Below, in pieces: positions 45,734-60,301 of a stretch of 64,000 nt of DNA. The notes below the pieces were generated by a model. That model saw only the letters and a list, made by a program, of their open reading frames with translations, made no database searches and was not told the DNA's origin. Numbering within the stretch: the first letter of the stretch is position 1; each line of letters opens with the position of its first letter. The stretch lies in the NCBI GenBank assembly GCA_037974665.1, contig CM075783.1, positions 41,801,712 to 41,865,711 on the forward strand, written 5' to 3'. The stretch comes from Ehretia macrophylla. Taxonomy: Eukaryota > Streptophyta > Magnoliopsida > Boraginales > Ehretiaceae. Made by a program: the position numbers and the translations under genes.

Positions 45734-48152
45734 TGTCACGCCCCAACTCGACCCCACCTATAATCAGTCAGGACGCAACGGAATTTCGGCGGCATAACGA
45801 CAGTAAACAGATTTCCGAGGTTCTAAACCAACCTCATAAAACATCATACATCCAGTAATTCCTCAATACAAACAACAACATACAACACAACCATATTATA
45901 CAATAAACATCCTCGTTATACGCCTCCGTTCCAACATGACATACAATACTTCAACTTTATCATACATTTCAAAAGTAAGTTGAGACACAACTACAACTTA
46001 ACCATAGACAAAAGAAAGCCACTAAATTAACATCGTTTGGATCATCATCTTTCAACATCTATTACAATAAGAACCATTAAGCATATAAAAGTCTATTAAG
46101 CTAATATACATTACATTAAACAACATATAATCATGGATAAGACTCGGGAACATATGACTCGTCCACGTAAGGCACATCTTCCTCCTCAGGAGGCACGTAC
46201 CCGTAATCCGGCTCTGCAACACCTGTAAGCATGCAATAATAGAGAGTGAGCTTATATACATAAGCCCAGTGAGGATCCGATAGATCTCGACAGTATTCAC
46301 TACACTCCTTGGATTTAGTCCTTTGAGCAAGTAAACACACAACAACAATAATAACATTATCATCACATAACTATATAACCATTCATTAAAGGATACTCTA
46401 TTTGGTGTAGCTCCAAACGCCATCACGATCTCAACCGTTCTTCTTATAACTCCCCATTACTCACGCACCCGAGGTACCTCACTAGCCCCTCCCTCCATGA
46501 CACCTCCGTCATGCGAGCTGGGGGTAGCCTATGGCAGTCATGCCGTTATCAACCCGACAGCCCGACGCTGAGAGGTGGCACAAACATACCAAGACTCCAT
46601 AATCATCAATCATCAATCAATCATCAATCAATCAATTGGGAGATCAGCAACAAAAGTGCCCGATTCCCGAACTCAATAATAATCAATCAATAACATCAAT
46701 ATAACATCAATATTAAATTAAACAACAAACAACGTAGTTAGATGACAAAGTAGGGCATCTAACCGGACATGCATAATATACATAATTACACTCTAAATTA
46801 CTCATCAACCACTCCCCATTCATCACTCGAACACTACCCAACCATCTAAAGGCATCGTTCAAGAAATTAAAGAATGACAACCTAAACTTCTAAAATTCAT
46901 AACTTACAATCTACTAATCCAAACATTGCCAAATCAGTTCCTATCACTCACCCATTCAACCTACTACATTAGCCCTCTCGGAAATCCACCATAACACCTC
47001 CAAATCATGCCCGACAACCCTAAAACCCTAAGATGTCTTGGCTGGATTTTTCGGATTTTCACACAAACAATGTAATCGAAAATTCGGCATTACAACAGCG
47101 CTAACACGTAATTATCAAGTATTTAGAAATCGACGGCAATCGATTTCGATCAACACAACTCATTTAATTCAACTTTGAACATTTTAACCAAAATTAAATA
47201 CCCGAAATATAAAAATTATGCTACATCCGACAGAAATTCGTAGTATTAGTATATAATGATCCCTAGCATGCAAGGAGCAATAATCTATCATCAGATTTCA
47301 ATTCTAACGGTTCAATCTTCATTTATACGCAAAAACACAAAAATGACATTTTGAGATCTAGAATTTTTCTCTCACCTTAGATGCGATATAAGCCTAGGAA
47401 TGCGTGCTATGCGTGCCCAACAAGCAGAATCCAAGTCGGTGCGAAGTTTCACGGACAAAAACTAGGTTTTTCTTTGAAAAATTGGATTGAAAAGCTTGAG
47501 TTTTCTCTTCTCTTTTTCTCCCTCTTTCTCACGGCAATGTGTGTGTTTGTGGAGTGTGTTTTGTGTTGTGTGAGTGTGTGTAGGTGATAGTATATAATTA
47601 AAAGCTTGGTCAATTAAAAAAATGCAAAGTCAAAGTTAGTTTAAATAGGTATTTTTGTGTTTTTAATGACTTTAATTGCATTTTATTGCTCACCAAATTA
47701 AAAATAATTATGCAACCCCCAAGATATCTCAAGTGGATTATTTTTAGGTGACAAGAAGTTTTACAATCCAACAATTTCACCCGAGTCGGCTTAAAACTCG
47801 ATTTTTTGCAAAAGTCGGTGTAAAAACCCTAATAAATTCTTAAGCCGATTTTAAAACCGTTTTCATCAAACACAGGTCTATTAAAGTCCGTGGACTAGGT
47901 CTAGAAGGGTTAAAAAGACCAATTTCAAAATTTTAGCGGACGTGTTTCGAAAATACTATTCACTGAAAATCGACGATAAAATTTCTAACTCCGTTTTTGA
48001 TGAAAATTTCATGAATGCACATTTAGCACGTATTAGGAGTATTGACATCAAAATTATAACTTTCTAGGTCCTATAGCACATAAACAGATCATATGCACGC
48101 AAAACGAGGTATAGCACGTAAAACGAGATAAGCAGGAAAGTGGGGTTTCACA
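45734..48152 (-). repeat. 3' LTR of the family C element
   Basis: 2419 bp. H1 is at 46737-46763. Next to the polypurine tract of the minus-strand element. Confidence 0.85.
46737..46763 (-). other. LTR stem-loop H1 (family C, 3' LTR)
   Basis: Arms GTTAGATG and CATCTAAC as in the other family C LTRs, with one base change in the loop. Confidence 0.6.
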
Positions 48153-51100
48153 TTCTCCCCTCCTTATAGAAATTTCGTCCTCGAAATTCTTACTTGATGT
48201 ACGGAAAAGATCTGGGTATTGCTGCTGCATCTGATCTCGTCTCTCCCACGTAGCTTCCTCAATGTCGTGATGCTTCCACAACACCTTAACCATCGGAATC
48301 CTCTTCGACCTCAACTCTCGGTCCATCTGATCTAGAATACGAATCGGACGCTCGTCATAAGTCAAATTCTCTCGAAGCTGTAACGGCTCTGGCTCAAGAA
48401 TATGAGAAGGATCCGGATTATATTTCCGCAAATTAGACACGTGAAATACATCGTGGACATTAGAGAAGTTCTCCGGTAAAGCCAACCGATATGCCAACTT
48501 ACCAACCCTGCCAGTAATCTCAAACGGCCCAACAAATCTCGGACTCAGCTTTCCACCTTTACCATAACGAGCAAACCCCTTTCGAGGAGACAATCTCAAG
48601 AAAACCCGATCTCCAACTGCAAACTCTAAGTCTCGACGACGCTTATCAGCATAACTCTTGAATCTACTCTGTGCCGTAAGCATTCTCTGCCTGATCAACT
48701 GAACATTCTCAATCTTCTCAAGAAATTCTGGCATGATAGTCGGATCAACAGTCTTCATCTCTCCTACCTCGTCCCAATACAAAGGTGAACGGCACTTACG
48801 ACCGTAAAGAGCTGCGAAAGGCGCCATCCCAATAGTAGCATGATAACTATTGTTATAGACAAACTCGGCAAGTGGTAGATGTTTCTCCCAGTTCTTCCCG
48901 AAGTCCAGAACACAAGCCCTAAGCATATCTTCCAGAATCTGAATAGTCCGCTCAGACTGACCGTCGGTCTGTGGATGATACGCTGTACTAAAGTTCAACT
49001 GAGTACCTAAGGTCTCCTGAAGTTTCTCCCACAAACGAGAAGTAAATCGAGGATCTCGATCAGAGACAATACTAGATGGAATACCGTGAAGTCTAACAAT
49101 CTGATCCAGATAGAGGTCCGTCAACTTTGTAACCTCATCTCCCAACCTCATGGCAATAAAATGAGCTGTCTTCGTCAAACGATCCACGACAACCCAAACT
49201 GCATCATTACCCCTCGGTGATCTAGGCAAACCAGTGACGAAGTCCATCGTAATATGCTCCCATTTCCACTCCGGTATAGCCAACGGCTGAAGCAAACCTG
49301 CTGGTCGTTGATGCTCGGCTTTCACTCTCTGATAAGTCAAACATCTAGACACAAACTGAGCAACCTCCCTTTTCATGTTGTTCCACCAGTAATGTTGCTT
49401 CAAATCCCGATACATCTTGGTTCCACCGGGATGAATAGTATATTTAGAATTATGAGCTTCCTCCAGAATACCTCGCCTCAAGCTCGGTTCATCGGGAACA
49501 CAAACCCTGTTCCGAAACCGAAGAATACCGTCCTCATGCAGTTTGAAGTCAGACTGATCATCCATGATCTGATCCTTGATCTTCTGAAGTTTAACATCAA
49601 GCTGCTGAGCTTCCCTGATCTGAGACAATAATAAAGGCTGAATACGGAGATGTGAACACATCACCCCAACCTGAGTGAACTCTGGTCTCCAATAACTAAA
49701 CTCCTCAAGAACCTCCCACTTCTTGACAGCCAAACAAGAAATACTAGCCTTCCGGCTGAGAGCATCTCCTACAACATCTGCCTTTCCAGGCAGATAATTG
49801 ATAGAACAATTATAATCTCCAAGAAGCTCCATCCACCTCCGCTGGCGCATATTCAACTCCTTGTGTGAGAACAAGTACTTCAGACTCTTATGATCAGTGA
49901 AAATTTCAAACTTGCTTCCCCACAGATAATGACGCCACTTCTTGAGTGCAAAGACAACCGCTGCCAACTCAAGATCATGAGTCGGATAATTTTCTTCATA
50001 AGGCTTCAACTTTCGAGAAGCATAGGCAATAACTCGGCCATCCTGCATAAGAACACATCCCAAGCCCTCCTTGGATGCATCACTATAAATGACCATATTA
50101 TCGGTCCCCTCTGGTAGAGCAAGTACTGGAGCGGTAGTTAACCTCTTTTTCAACTCCTGAAATCCACTCTCACACTTCTCGTCCCAATTAAAGATAGTCC
50201 GTTTCTGAGTCAACTTAGATAGTGGCCCCGCAATCTTTGAGAAGTCCTTGACAAACCTACGGTAATAACCCGCCAAGCCAAGAAAGCTACGGACATCAGT
50301 AACACTCTCTGGCCGCTTCCAAGACATCACCGACTCAATCTTAGTGGGATCTACGGAAATACCACTCTGTGTAATAACATGGCCAAGAAAAGAAATCCGT
50401 TGCAGCCAAAATTCACATTTGCTGAACTTGGCAAACAACTGATGCTCCTGCAACTTCTCTAATACAAGCCGTAGATGTTGCTCGTGCTCCGATTCAGATT
50501 TAGAATAGACCAAGATATCATCAATAAAAATCACCACGAACTGGTCCAAGTACGGCTGAAAGACTCGATGCATAAGATCCATGAATGCTGCCGGTGCATT
50601 AGTCAATCCAAATGGCATAACAACAAACTCATAATGCCCGTACCGAGTCCTGAAGGCAGACTTCGGAACATCGTCTATGCGAATCCGAAGCTGATAATAC
50701 CCCTGCCTCAAATCAAATTTAGAATAGACTTTGGCTCCCTGAAGTTGATCAAACAACTCATCAATCAGCGGCAAAGGATATCTATTCTTGATGGTCACCT
50801 GATTCAAACCACGGTAATCAATACACAATCTCAAAGTACCATCCTTCTTCTTCACAAATAAGACTGGAGCTCCCCAAGGTGAAGAACTCTGCTGAATGAA
50901 TCCTTTCTTCAATAACTCCTGTAACTGAGTCTTCAACTCCTTCAACTCAACTGGTGCCATCCGGTACGCCGATTTAGAAATAGGTTGAGTACCGGGAACA
51001 AGATTAATCACAAACTCTATATCCCTCTTTGGCGGCAATCCTGGCAACTCCTCGGGAAATACATTAGGATATTCCCGAATAATAGGGACTTCCTCTAGCT

Positions 51101-51164
51101 GTAGCTTATCAGATGGCTTGTTGATCAAATAAGCTAGATAACCCGAACACCCCTTACTCACCAA
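48054..51164 (-). CDS. Pol region of the family C chromovirus
   Basis: A 1036-codon stretch covering, in order, reverse transcriptase ([11 protein letters not shown] near residue 213), RNase H ([11 protein letters not shown] near 365), integrase with zinc-binding and catalytic regions ([32 protein letters not shown]), and a C-terminal chromodomain ([14 protein letters not shown]). The chromodomain places it among chromoviruses; with 2.4-kb LTRs and a Met primer it fits Tekay/Del. The frame runs across the polypurine tract about 100 nt into the 3' LTR. Part of a fossil element. Confidence 0.85.
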   Translation of the reverse strand: MVSKGCSGYLAYLINKPSDKLQLEEVPIIREYPNVFPEELPGLPPKRDIEFVINLVPGTQPISKSAYRMAPVELKELKTQLQELLKKGFIQQSSSPWGAPVLFVKKKDGTLRLCIDYRGLNQVTIKNRYPLPLIDELFDQLQGAKVYSKFDLRQGYYQLRIRIDDVPKSAFRTRYGHYEFVVMPFGLTNAPAAFMDLMHRVFQPYLDQFVVIFIDDILVYSKSESEHEQHLRLVLEKLQEHQLFAKFSKCEFWLQRISFLGHVITQSGISVDPTKIESVMSWKRPESVTDVRSFLGLAGYYRRFVKDFSKIAGPLSKLTQKRTIFNWDEKCESGFQELKKRLTTAPVLALPEGTDNMVIYSDASKEGLGCVLMQDGRVIAYASRKLKPYEENYPTHDLELAAVVFALKKWRHYLWGSKFEIFTDHKSLKYLFSHKELNMRQRRWMELLGDYNCSINYLPGKADVVGDALSRKASISCLAVKKWEVLEEFSYWRPEFTQVGVMCSHLRIQPLLLSQIREAQQLDVKLQKIKDQIMDDQSDFKLHEDGILRFRNRVCVPDEPSLRRGILEEAHNSKYTIHPGGTKMYRDLKQHYWWNNMKREVAQFVSRCLTYQRVKAEHQRPAGLLQPLAIPEWKWEHITMDFVTGLPRSPRGNDAVWVVVDRLTKTAHFIAMRLGDEVTKLTDLYLDQIVRLHGIPSSIVSDRDPRFTSRLWEKLQETLGTQLNFSTAYHPQTDGQSERTIQILEDMLRACVLDFGKNWEKHLPLAEFVYNNSYHATIGMAPFAALYGRKCRSPLYWDEVGEMKTVDPTIMPEFLEKIENVQLIRQRMLTAQSRFKSYADKRRRDLEFAVGDRVFLRLSPRKGFARYGKGGKLSPRFVGPFEITGRVGKLAYRLALPENFSNVHDVFHVSNLRKYNPDPSHILEPEPLQLRENLTYDERPIRILDQMDRELRSKRIPMVKVLWKHHDIEEATWERRDQMQQQYPDLFRTSSKNFEDEISIRRGECETPLSCLSRFTCYTSFCVHMICLCAIGPRKL

Positions 51165-51236
51165 CTTAACGGCTTTAGTTGCTGAGATAACAAAACTCGT
51201 CTTAGCACCCCGGTTACCCGCTACTTCTACTACTGG

Positions 51237-52931
51237 CTAATCTGGCAAACGAAACTGTACTACCTTGGTTCTACAGTTCAACTGGGCATCATACTTAGAA
51301 AGCCAATCCATACCCAGAATAACATCATACCCCCGGATTGGAAATAAAATAAGGTCCGAAGGAAAATTATGCCCCTTAACATGTATTATACAATCCTTAC
51401 ATACTAAGCCAGTAATATACTTATCAGTCAAAGAGGTACTAATCTCAACCACATAAGGCAATCTTTCAGGTTGCAATTTAACACGTTGCACACAAGCAGG
51501 AGTAATGAAAGAATGCGTAGCACCAGAATCAATCAACACTTTAACAAGTTGATCAAGTATAAGGAAGTTACCTTCCACAACTGCAGTCTCCTCAGGCATC
51601 TCCTCCATATCAACTGCGTAAGCCCGAGCCTGAACCCGCTGCTGCTGTGGTACACTGCCTGTAGGCTTACCCTGGTAACCCTGAGTCGCTGCCCGACCCT
51701 CAGTCCTCGCATATCTAGGGCAATCCTTCGCCCTATGCTCGATGCTACCACAACCCAAACATGTCCCTGCCTTTACCCTGCAGTCGGACTCCACATGCCC
51801 TGGGCGCTTGCAGTAATTACACTGCAATGATGTGGCACTAACACTGCCCCTAGAAGAACCAGAAGCTGATGAAGCAGCTGATACAGCCTGCAGCTGAGGT
51901 CTCACCACACTAGGCCTGTACTGACTCTGAGACTGCGCTGGCCTATACTGAGTCTCACCCTGATATGGCCTCTGCTGAAACTGAGGCCGATAGTAACTCT
52001 GCTGACCCTGTGGCCTATAAGAACTCTGCTGGGCTGGTGGTCTGTAGACAACCTGCTGTACTGGAGGCCTATATATAACCTGCTGGCCATGTGGCTGATA
52101 CGGCCTCTTACTAGGCTGACTGGAGACAATCTGATCCCCTTTCCTCTTCTCTAACCTAGAAGCTGCATCAAAAGCCTCAGTGAAGATATCATAGCGATTC
52201 AGAGCCATTGCATCCTGAATCTCGGGCCTCAATCCCAACATAAATCTACGGGTCTTCCTCTCCTCCACAGCTACAAACTCCGGTGCATACCGGGACAACC
52301 TAGTGAATGTAGCCTCATACTGAGCCACAGTAGAATCCCCCTGCACCAAGGACAAGAACTCAGCCTCTCTCCTCTCTCGTGCAACCCTCGGGACATACTT
52401 ATCCCTAAAAGCAGTCAGAAAGGTATCCCAAACATACGGAACACCCCGGGTCTCCCAACTGGCTCTCACAGTGCGCCACCATTCCTCCGCCTCATCATCA
52501 AGCAAATAGACAGCACAAGTCACCTTCCGCTCATCAGTGTACCCGAGAGAATCAAAAATTTTCTCTAACTTGCTAATCCACGACTCGGCCTTCCTATCAT
52601 CAGGCTCTCCCTGAAATCTAGGAGGATAGTACCCCAGAAACTCCTTCATAGTGCCTCGACCGTGATTACCTCCCTGTACATTCTGTATCTGAGCCTGCAA
52701 CGCCTGAGTCTGAACTGCCTGACCTGCTAACAACTGGGCCTACCCAGCCATCAAATCTGCAATCCGATCCATTGCTGACTCTAACCTGCCATCACCCCTA
52801 TCACTGCCCTGTGCCACATTACCAATAACCTCATCTACAATCTCGGGCCTACCACGAGTCCTCGGTCTACCGGCCATCGTACTAATCAAAGAGTTAGCAC
52901 AGGTTATAGCACATAAACAGGTTATATACAA
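51237..52931 (-). CDS. Gag-protease region of the family C chromovirus
   Basis: Gag family core (FLGYYPPRFQGEPDD, then AVYLLDDEAEEWW), a long Gln/Tyr/Pro-rich repeat segment, two CCHC zinc knuckles (CNYCKRPGHVESDC; CLGCGSIEHRAKDC) and an aspartic protease with the LIDSGATHSFI active site. The N-terminal end lies near 52.93 kb. Part of a fossil element. Confidence 0.85.
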
Positions 52932-53153
52932 CTTTTAACACATAAACAACAAACTCATATAAAGCACATAAATCACATAAGTTTCCATCACATAAGCAAA
53001 TTGATCACATAATCACATAAGCACTTAAATCACATAATCACTTAATCATTTAATCATATCAATACATATTTCACTTTTCTTTCTTTTCATACATATTTCA
53101 TGCTAAGACCATTACCCACATTCCGAGAATACCCCGGCTGACAACTAACATGC

Positions 53154-53165
53154 GCTCTGATACCA
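53154..53165 (-). other. Primer-binding site of the family C element (initiator tRNA-Met)
   Basis: TGGTATCAGAGC on the minus strand, 7 nt inside the 5' LTR (53173-55596). Confidence 0.85.
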
Positions 53166-53172
53166 CTTAAAC

Positions 53173-55596
53173 TGTCACGCCCCAACTCGACCCCACCTAT
53201 AATCAGTCAGGACGCAACGGAATTTCGGCGGCATAACGACAGTAAACAGATTTCCGAGGTTCTAAACCAACCTCATAAAACATCATACATCCAGTAATTC
53301 CTCAATACAAACAACAACATACAACACAACCATATTATACAATAAAACATCCTCGTTATACGCCTCCGTTCCAACATGACATACAATACTTCAACTTTAT
53401 CATACATTTCAAAAGTAAGTTGAGACACAACTACAACTTAACCATAGACAAAAGAAAGCCACTAAATTAACATCGTTTGGATCATCATCTTTCAACATCT
53501 ATTACAATAAGAACCATTAAGCATATAAAAGTCTATTAAGCTAATATACATTACATTAAACAACATATAATCATGGATAAGACTCGGGAACATATGACTC
53601 GTCCACGTAAGGCACATTTTCCTCCTCAGGAGGCACGTACCCGTAATCCGGCTCTGCAACACCTGTAAGCATGCAATAATAGAGAGTGAGCTTATATACA
53701 TAAGCCCAGTGAGGATCCGATAGATCTCGACAGTATTCACTACACTCCTTGGATTTAGTCCTTTGAGCAAGTAAACACACAACAACAATAATAACATTAT
53801 CATCACATAACTATATAACCATTCATTAAAGGATACTCTATTTGGTGTAGCTCCAAACGCCATCACGAACTCAACCGTTCTTCTTATAACTCCCCATTAC
53901 TCACGCACCCGAGGTACCTCACTAGCCCCTCCCTCCATGACACCTCCGTCATGCGAGCTGGGGGTAGCCTATGGCAGTCATGCCGTTATCAACCCGACAG
54001 CCCGACGCTGCCCGAGAGGTGGCACACACATACCAAGACTCCATAATCATCAATCATCAATCAATCATCAATCAATCAATTGGGAGATCAGCAACAAAAG
54101 TGCCCGATTCCCGAACTCAATAATAATCAATCAATAACATCAATATAACATCAATATTAAATTAAACAACAAACAACGTAGTTAGATGACAAAGTAGGCC
54201 ATCTAACCGGACATGCATAATATACATAATTAAACTCTAAATTACTCCTCAACAACTCGCCATTCATCACTCGAACACTACCCAACCATCTAAAGGCATC
54301 GTTCAAGAAATTAAAGAATGACAACCTAAACTTCTAAAATTCATAACTTACAATCTACTAATCCAAACATTGCCAAATCAGTTCCTATCACTCACCCACT
54401 CAACCTACTACATTATCCCTCTCGGAAATCCACCAGAACACCTCCAAATGGTGCCGGACATCCTTAAAACCCTAAGATGTCTTGGCTGGATTTTCCGCTT
54501 TTTCCCACAAACAATGTAATCGAAAATTCGGCATTACAACAGCGCTAACACGTAATTATCAAGTATTTAGAAATCGACGGCAATCGATTTCTATCAACAC
54601 AACTCATTTAATTCAACTTTGAACATTTTAATCAAAATTAAATACCCGGAAAATAAAAATTATGCTACATCGGACAGAAATTCGTAGTATTAGTATATAA
54701 TGATCCCTAGCATGCAAGGAGCAATAATCTATCATCAGATTTCAATTCTAACGGTTCAATCTTCATTTATACGCAAAAACACAAAAATGACATTTTGAGA
54801 TCTAGAATTTTTCTCTCACCTTAGATGCGATATAAGCCTAGGAATGCGTGCTATGCGTGCCCAACAAGCAGAATCCAAGTCGGTGCGAAGTTTCACGGAC
54901 AAAAACTAGGTTTTTCTTTGAAAAATTGGATTGAAAAGCTTGAGTTTTCTCTTCTCTTTTTCTCCCTCTTTCTCACGGCAATGTGTGTGTTTGTGGAGTG
55001 TGTTTTGTGTTGTGTGAGTGTGTGTAGGTGATAGTATATAATTAAAAGCTTGGTCAATTAAAAAAATGCAAAGTCAAAGTTAGTTTAAATAGGTATTTTT
55101 GTATTTTTAATGACTTTAATTGCATTTTATTGCTCACCAAATTAAAAATAATTATGCAACCCCCAAGATATCTCAAGTGGATTATTTTTAGGTGACAAGA
55201 AGTTTTACAATCCAACAATTTCATCCGAGTCGGCTTAAAACTCGATTTTTTGCAAAAGTCGGTGTAAAAACCCTAATAAATTCTTAAGCCGATTTTAAAA
55301 CCGTTTTCATCAAACACAGGTCTATTAAAGTCCGTGGACTAGGTCTAGAAGGGTTAAAAAGACCAGTTTCAAAATTTTAGTGGACGTGTTTCGAAAACAC
55401 TATTCACTAAAAATCGATGATAAAATTTCTGACTCCGTTTTTTATGAAAATTTCATGAATGCACATTTAGCACGTATTAGGAGTATTGACATCAAAATTA
55501 TAACTTTCTAGGTCCTATAGCACATAAACAGATCATATGCACGCAAAACGAGGTATAGCACGTAAAACGAGATAAGCAGGAAAGTGGGGTTTCACA
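53173..55596 (-). repeat. 5' LTR of the family C element
   Basis: 2424 bp. H1 is at 54181-54207. Differences from the 3' LTR are partly clustered around 54410-54520. Confidence 0.85.
54181..54207 (-). other. LTR stem-loop H1 (family C, 5' LTR)
   Basis: Perfect GTTAGATG / CATCTAAC arms with the GCCTACTTTGT sense loop. Confidence 0.6.
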
Positions 55597-58500
55597 TTTT
55601 CAGTGCTTGACATTCTCAATATTTCCTACATATTTTGTTTTGCTGATCTTGAGGATGAGTAGAATGCAGGAATGGATTAGAGTGATTTCTCTCGTTATCC
55701 TCAGTCATTTGATAGATCAAGCTCATGTACTCACAGATCATCAAGATTAGCTTTCTTCATAAAACCAGAATTCAGTTGTGCAAAAAGTATGGTTCATTAA
55801 ATAAATCACCAGTTGAATTAAATATTAATTTTTTAAACTTCTCAAGCTACTTTCGCAACCCCGATGCAGTCTATGATGCAACATTATAAACTACAAATTG
55901 CTAAAGCTTTTCTCAAGGTTTCAAATCTCAAAGGATCTAAAGCTTTAGTGAAGATATCTACCAATTGTTTCTCTATTGCAACATGTTCTAAAACAATGGT
56001 TTCAGTTTCAACAAATTCACGGATAGAGTGATGTCTTATGTCAATGTGTTTAGTGCGAGAGTGTTGAACAAGATTTTTGGATATATTAATGGCACTCATG
56101 TTATCACAAAAAATAGTTAAAACTCCCTGTTCAATACCATAGTCTTCCAACATTTGCTTCATAAATTCATCAGACTTGTTTTTAGATGTTGCACCAAAAA
56201 CTATATCATCTACATAAATTTGTGCAATAAAAATTTATGTACCAAATTTCTTAATGAATGGAGTTTTATCAACCCCCCCCCCCCCCTCCCCCTCTTGTAG
56301 CCTCTTTCAAGCAAAAACTTGGTCAATCTTTCGTACCAAGCTCTTGGGGCTTGTTTCAACCCATACAAGGCCTTTTTTACATTTTTTGGTTCAAATTGTG
56401 AGGTAAAGCATACATACCTGACCATTGCCTTGTAGTTTACCCTAGGCTTACCTCGAGTTTTGACCCCTTCATGAATGGAGCCAATAACATCGTCTATTCA
56501 GTGACTTTTGTGAACATGAGCATGTGGTTCCTAAGCTTTTGACTGCAAATTGCTACCTCCAAAATTTTTTGATTTTTCCAGATTTGTTGCACCTCCTGTT
56601 ACACCAGCATCTGAAACATCGTTGCTTGTTGCTTCACCTGTTGTTACAACATCTTTTGCAATAGAATTGGTTTCCATACCGTTAACATTATCTTCTAGAT
56701 CATCTGGTGCAACCTGTTTGAAATCATTAATCACAATATTTTCAGCATTATCAAGTGAATTATTTTGACACAACAAAGTTTGTGCCCATGATGAGGTCAA
56801 CATATAACAATTGTCTGTCAATCTAGTTCCTGCAAGAACACGATTGTTAGATTTATCAAACACTTGACACTCATTCTTGGTGAACTTAACAAACAACTCT
56901 TGATCGCACAACTGACTAATGCTTATAAGATTTTTGCTTTCAACCCTTCAACATGAAGAACCTTCTTTAATCTTAGAAAATATTCAATAGCAAGAGTTCA
57001 TTTCCCAAGAACTCGACCTTTCTCACCATTACAAAAAGTTACTTGACCTTCTAAGCAACTTCGATAATTTGTCAACACACCATGATTTCCTGTCATATGT
57101 CTAGAAAAACCACTATTAAAATACCATGAGTTAGTGGTATAAGCTTATAACAAGGTGTAAGCAACTAGACAAGTGTGTACAGATTTTCTTACCCAGATTT
57201 GTTTCAAGTTCTGTTGCGACAAATCAATCCTTACTTTTGGTGATTTCCTAGGTTTACCATAAAAGAAGGGATTGACAAACATACCTATTTTCTGATCAAT
57301 ATACCTATTGCATCGTGTTCTGATGTGTCTAGGTACACCGCAGTAATGACAAATTTAGAAAAATCTCTTTCGCTTTCCTTCTGAAATTTTTGCCTTTGTC
57401 ACAGGAAATGTTGCAACATGCAGTTCCAACTTCGGTTTTTAGTCTCTTTGACAAAGATAGTTTTACCAGTTGAAGTACCTTCTTGGAACCCAAGTCTAGT
57501 ATGATCTCCGTTTGGCTTTTGAATTGACAACATACGATCAAGCTTCAAAGTACCTGAATTCAACATCTTCACTCGCTAAGTCTGTTTCAGCACTAGTTGC
57601 AACTCTTCAATCTTCAATTGACTCTTGGCTACTTGAATCTAATGATTTTTCACAAATTTTGTCAAGTCAACTTTTTGTTCCTCCAATTCATTGATCTTTT
57701 CCTGTAGCTCTTGATTCTTCTTGCATACAATCAACTATTTTTCGTACATCTCCTTGTATGCTTTTATGATTCATTCTTCATCCAGATCATCATCACTATC
57801 TGTTTCTAAATTTGTGCTATTGTCACCTGATAGCACATGTTCTGTTGTGGATGTTGTTGCAACATATAGTGCGATATCTGCTGAACCAGAATTTCTGTCA
57901 TTATGTCCTGTTGCAACAGTGAACGCAACATAGTTATTGGTGTACCCTATGTCACTTTCAGAAGAATCATTTGAATCTTCATCACTCCAAGTGTTATTCA
58001 TGGCTCTGTTCTTTTTCTTCAAGGTATTTGCACATTCAGCCTGTATATGGCTAAATCCTTCGCACTCCCTGCACTGAATACCTTTATTTCTCTTTATCTC
58101 CTCGAACGTTTTTCCATTTTGCCTTCTGGATGTCTCAAGATTTGTTGTAACAGTCTACTTCCTTTCAGAAAATGTTGGCCTTGATCCACTTCTCTGCTAC
58201 TTCTATTTTTTTTTTAATTTGTTGAAGTTTTTGGTAAGCAAGGCCAAAGAGTCATAAATTTTCATGTCCTCATCCTCTGAAGAGCTTAGTGTTCCTTTTC
58301 TTTCAACTTCAGCACGTAGAGCAATATTTTTTTCTTTCTTCTTCTACCTAAATTTCATTTCAAAGGTTTGAAGTGACCCCATCAGTTCATCAATCTTGAT
58401 TTCATAAACATTCTTGGATTCTTTTATGGCAGCCACCTTGATTCCAAATCTATCTGGGAGAAAACGTAACATTTTTCTTACTAGGTTAGAGTCTGAATAC

Positions 58501-60301
58501 TTTTCTCCCAAAGCAAAAGTTTCATTAGCAATGTCACACAGTTTGACATTAAACTCAGTAATCGTTTTTTCCCCATGCATCCCTATCTCTTCAAATTCAG
58601 TGGCCAACATTTGCAATTTAGATCTTCTGACTGATGTTGTTCCTTCATATGTTGTTTGCAATATCTCCCAAGCTTCATTAGCAGAATCACACGTTGAGAT
58701 TAGCTTGAATTGGTTTAAATCAACAACATTGAATATTGCATTCAGCGCCTTGGAGTTCCAGTTCGCCAACAGATCTTCCTCCTTGGTCCATTTTGTTTCA
58801 AGTTTTGTTACAACATTGTCCTGAGTATCCGTAGTGGTAGGAGTTGTCCAACCTGTCAAAACCACTCTCCAAGCCATCTCATCAATCGAAATTCCCTTAT
58901 TCTAGCCTTCCAATAATTTGCACCATCCAGCAGTGTGAAACCCCACTTTTCTGCTTTAACTCGATTTACGTGTTTTATCTCGTTTTGCGTGCATTTGACC
59001 TGTTTATGTGCTATATGACCTAGAATGTTATAATTTTGATGTCAATACTCCTAACACGTGCTAAATATGCATTCATGAAAATTTCATCAAAAACGGGATT
59101 AGAAATTTTATCGTCGATTTTCAGTGAATAGTATTTTCGAAACACGTCTGCTAAAATTTTGAAACTGGTCTTTTTAACCCTTCTAGACCTAGACCACGGA
59201 CTTTAATAGACATGTGTTAGATTAAAACGGTTTTAAAATTGGCTTAAGAATTTATTAGGGTTTTTACACCGACTTTTGAGAAAATTGAGTTTTAAGCCGA
59301 CTCGGGTGAAAGTGTTTGATTGTAAAACTTCTAGTCACCTAAAAATAACCTACTTGAGCTAGCTTGGGTGTTGAATAATTGTTTTGAACTTTGGTGATCA
59401 AGAAAATGCATTTAAAGTCAAGAAAACACAAAAAAATGCTAAGTTTCAACTTTGACTTTCATTTAAATGGTTGACCAACAAGCTTATATCATCAACACAT
59501 ACTCACAAAGCACAAAAACACCCCAAAAACACACACAAAACCGTGGCTCCTTGAAGGAGAAAGATGAAGGCATTTTCAAAGCATTTTTCTCATAGATTTT
59601 GCATTTCAAAGCCGAATTGAGTGATTCAAAGCTTGATTTCCCTTGTTTGGCATCCATTCTACACATTTCTTGCATCAAAACACATCAAAGGTGAGAGAAA
59701 AATTCTAGATCTCAAAACTCATATTTTGTGTTTATGCGTATAAATGATTATTGAACCGTTAGAATGTTAATATGATGTTAGATTATTGCTCCTTGCATGC
59801 TAGGGATCATTTAGCTGTAATACTACGAGTTTTTATCGGTTGTAGCATAATTTTTATTTTTCGGGTATTTAATTTGATTAATTTGTTCAAAGTTGATTAA
59901 ATTGAGTTGTGTTGATCAGAATCGATTGCCGTCGATTTCTAAAAGTTTGTTAATTACGTGGTAGCGCCGTTGTAATGCCGAATTTTTTATTGTGATGTTC
60001 GTGCCAAAATTCAGAAATTTCAGCCATGACATCTTAGGGTTTTAGGGTTATTGGGCATGATTTGGATGTGTTTTGGTTGGTTTCCGAGGGGGCTAATGTA
60101 GTTGATTGAATGGGTGAGTGTTTGAAACTGATTTGGAGTTGTTTGGATTAGTAGAATGTAAGATATGACTTATTGAAGTTTAGGTTATCTTTCTTTAAAT
60201 TGTTGAATTGAGCCTTAGTTGATTGGGTGTGGTTTGAGTGATTGAATTGTCAGTTGATGATGGGTAAACTAGGGTTTGATTGTGTGTTTAATGCATGTTC
60301 G

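Larger units (their letters stand above)
45734..55596 (-). mobile_element. Nearly whole Gypsy chromovirus, Tekay/Del-like, family C
   Basis: 9863 bp with target duplication TTTTC (45729-45733, 55597-55601). LTRs are 45734-48152 and 53173-55596. On the minus strand: primer site complementary to initiator tRNA-Met (53154-53165), gag-protease, pol with C-terminal chromodomain, polypurine tract (about 48153-48165). By hand count the LTRs differ at roughly 37 positions in 2.42 kb (about 1.5%), or near 0.6 million years at 1.3e-8 per site per year. It looks nearly whole, with about two breaks in the coding region. The empty site is in copy 1 near 12507. Confidence 0.9.
37231..58933 (-). mobile_element. 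Copia remnant, SIRE type, copy 2 (with three later insertions)
   Basis: Counterpart of 6443-15836. The 3' LTR is 37231-38161 (931 bp), with polypurine tract right after it. Parts: RNase H 55884-56162, short reverse-transcriptase stretch about 56.2-56.4 kb, integrase-side sequence about 56.5-56.9 kb, gag about 57.2-58.9 kb. It contains LTR B (38804-44629), inside which is a family C solo LTR, and the 9.86-kb family C element (45734-55596). It is broken, with many breaks. Confidence 0.8.
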
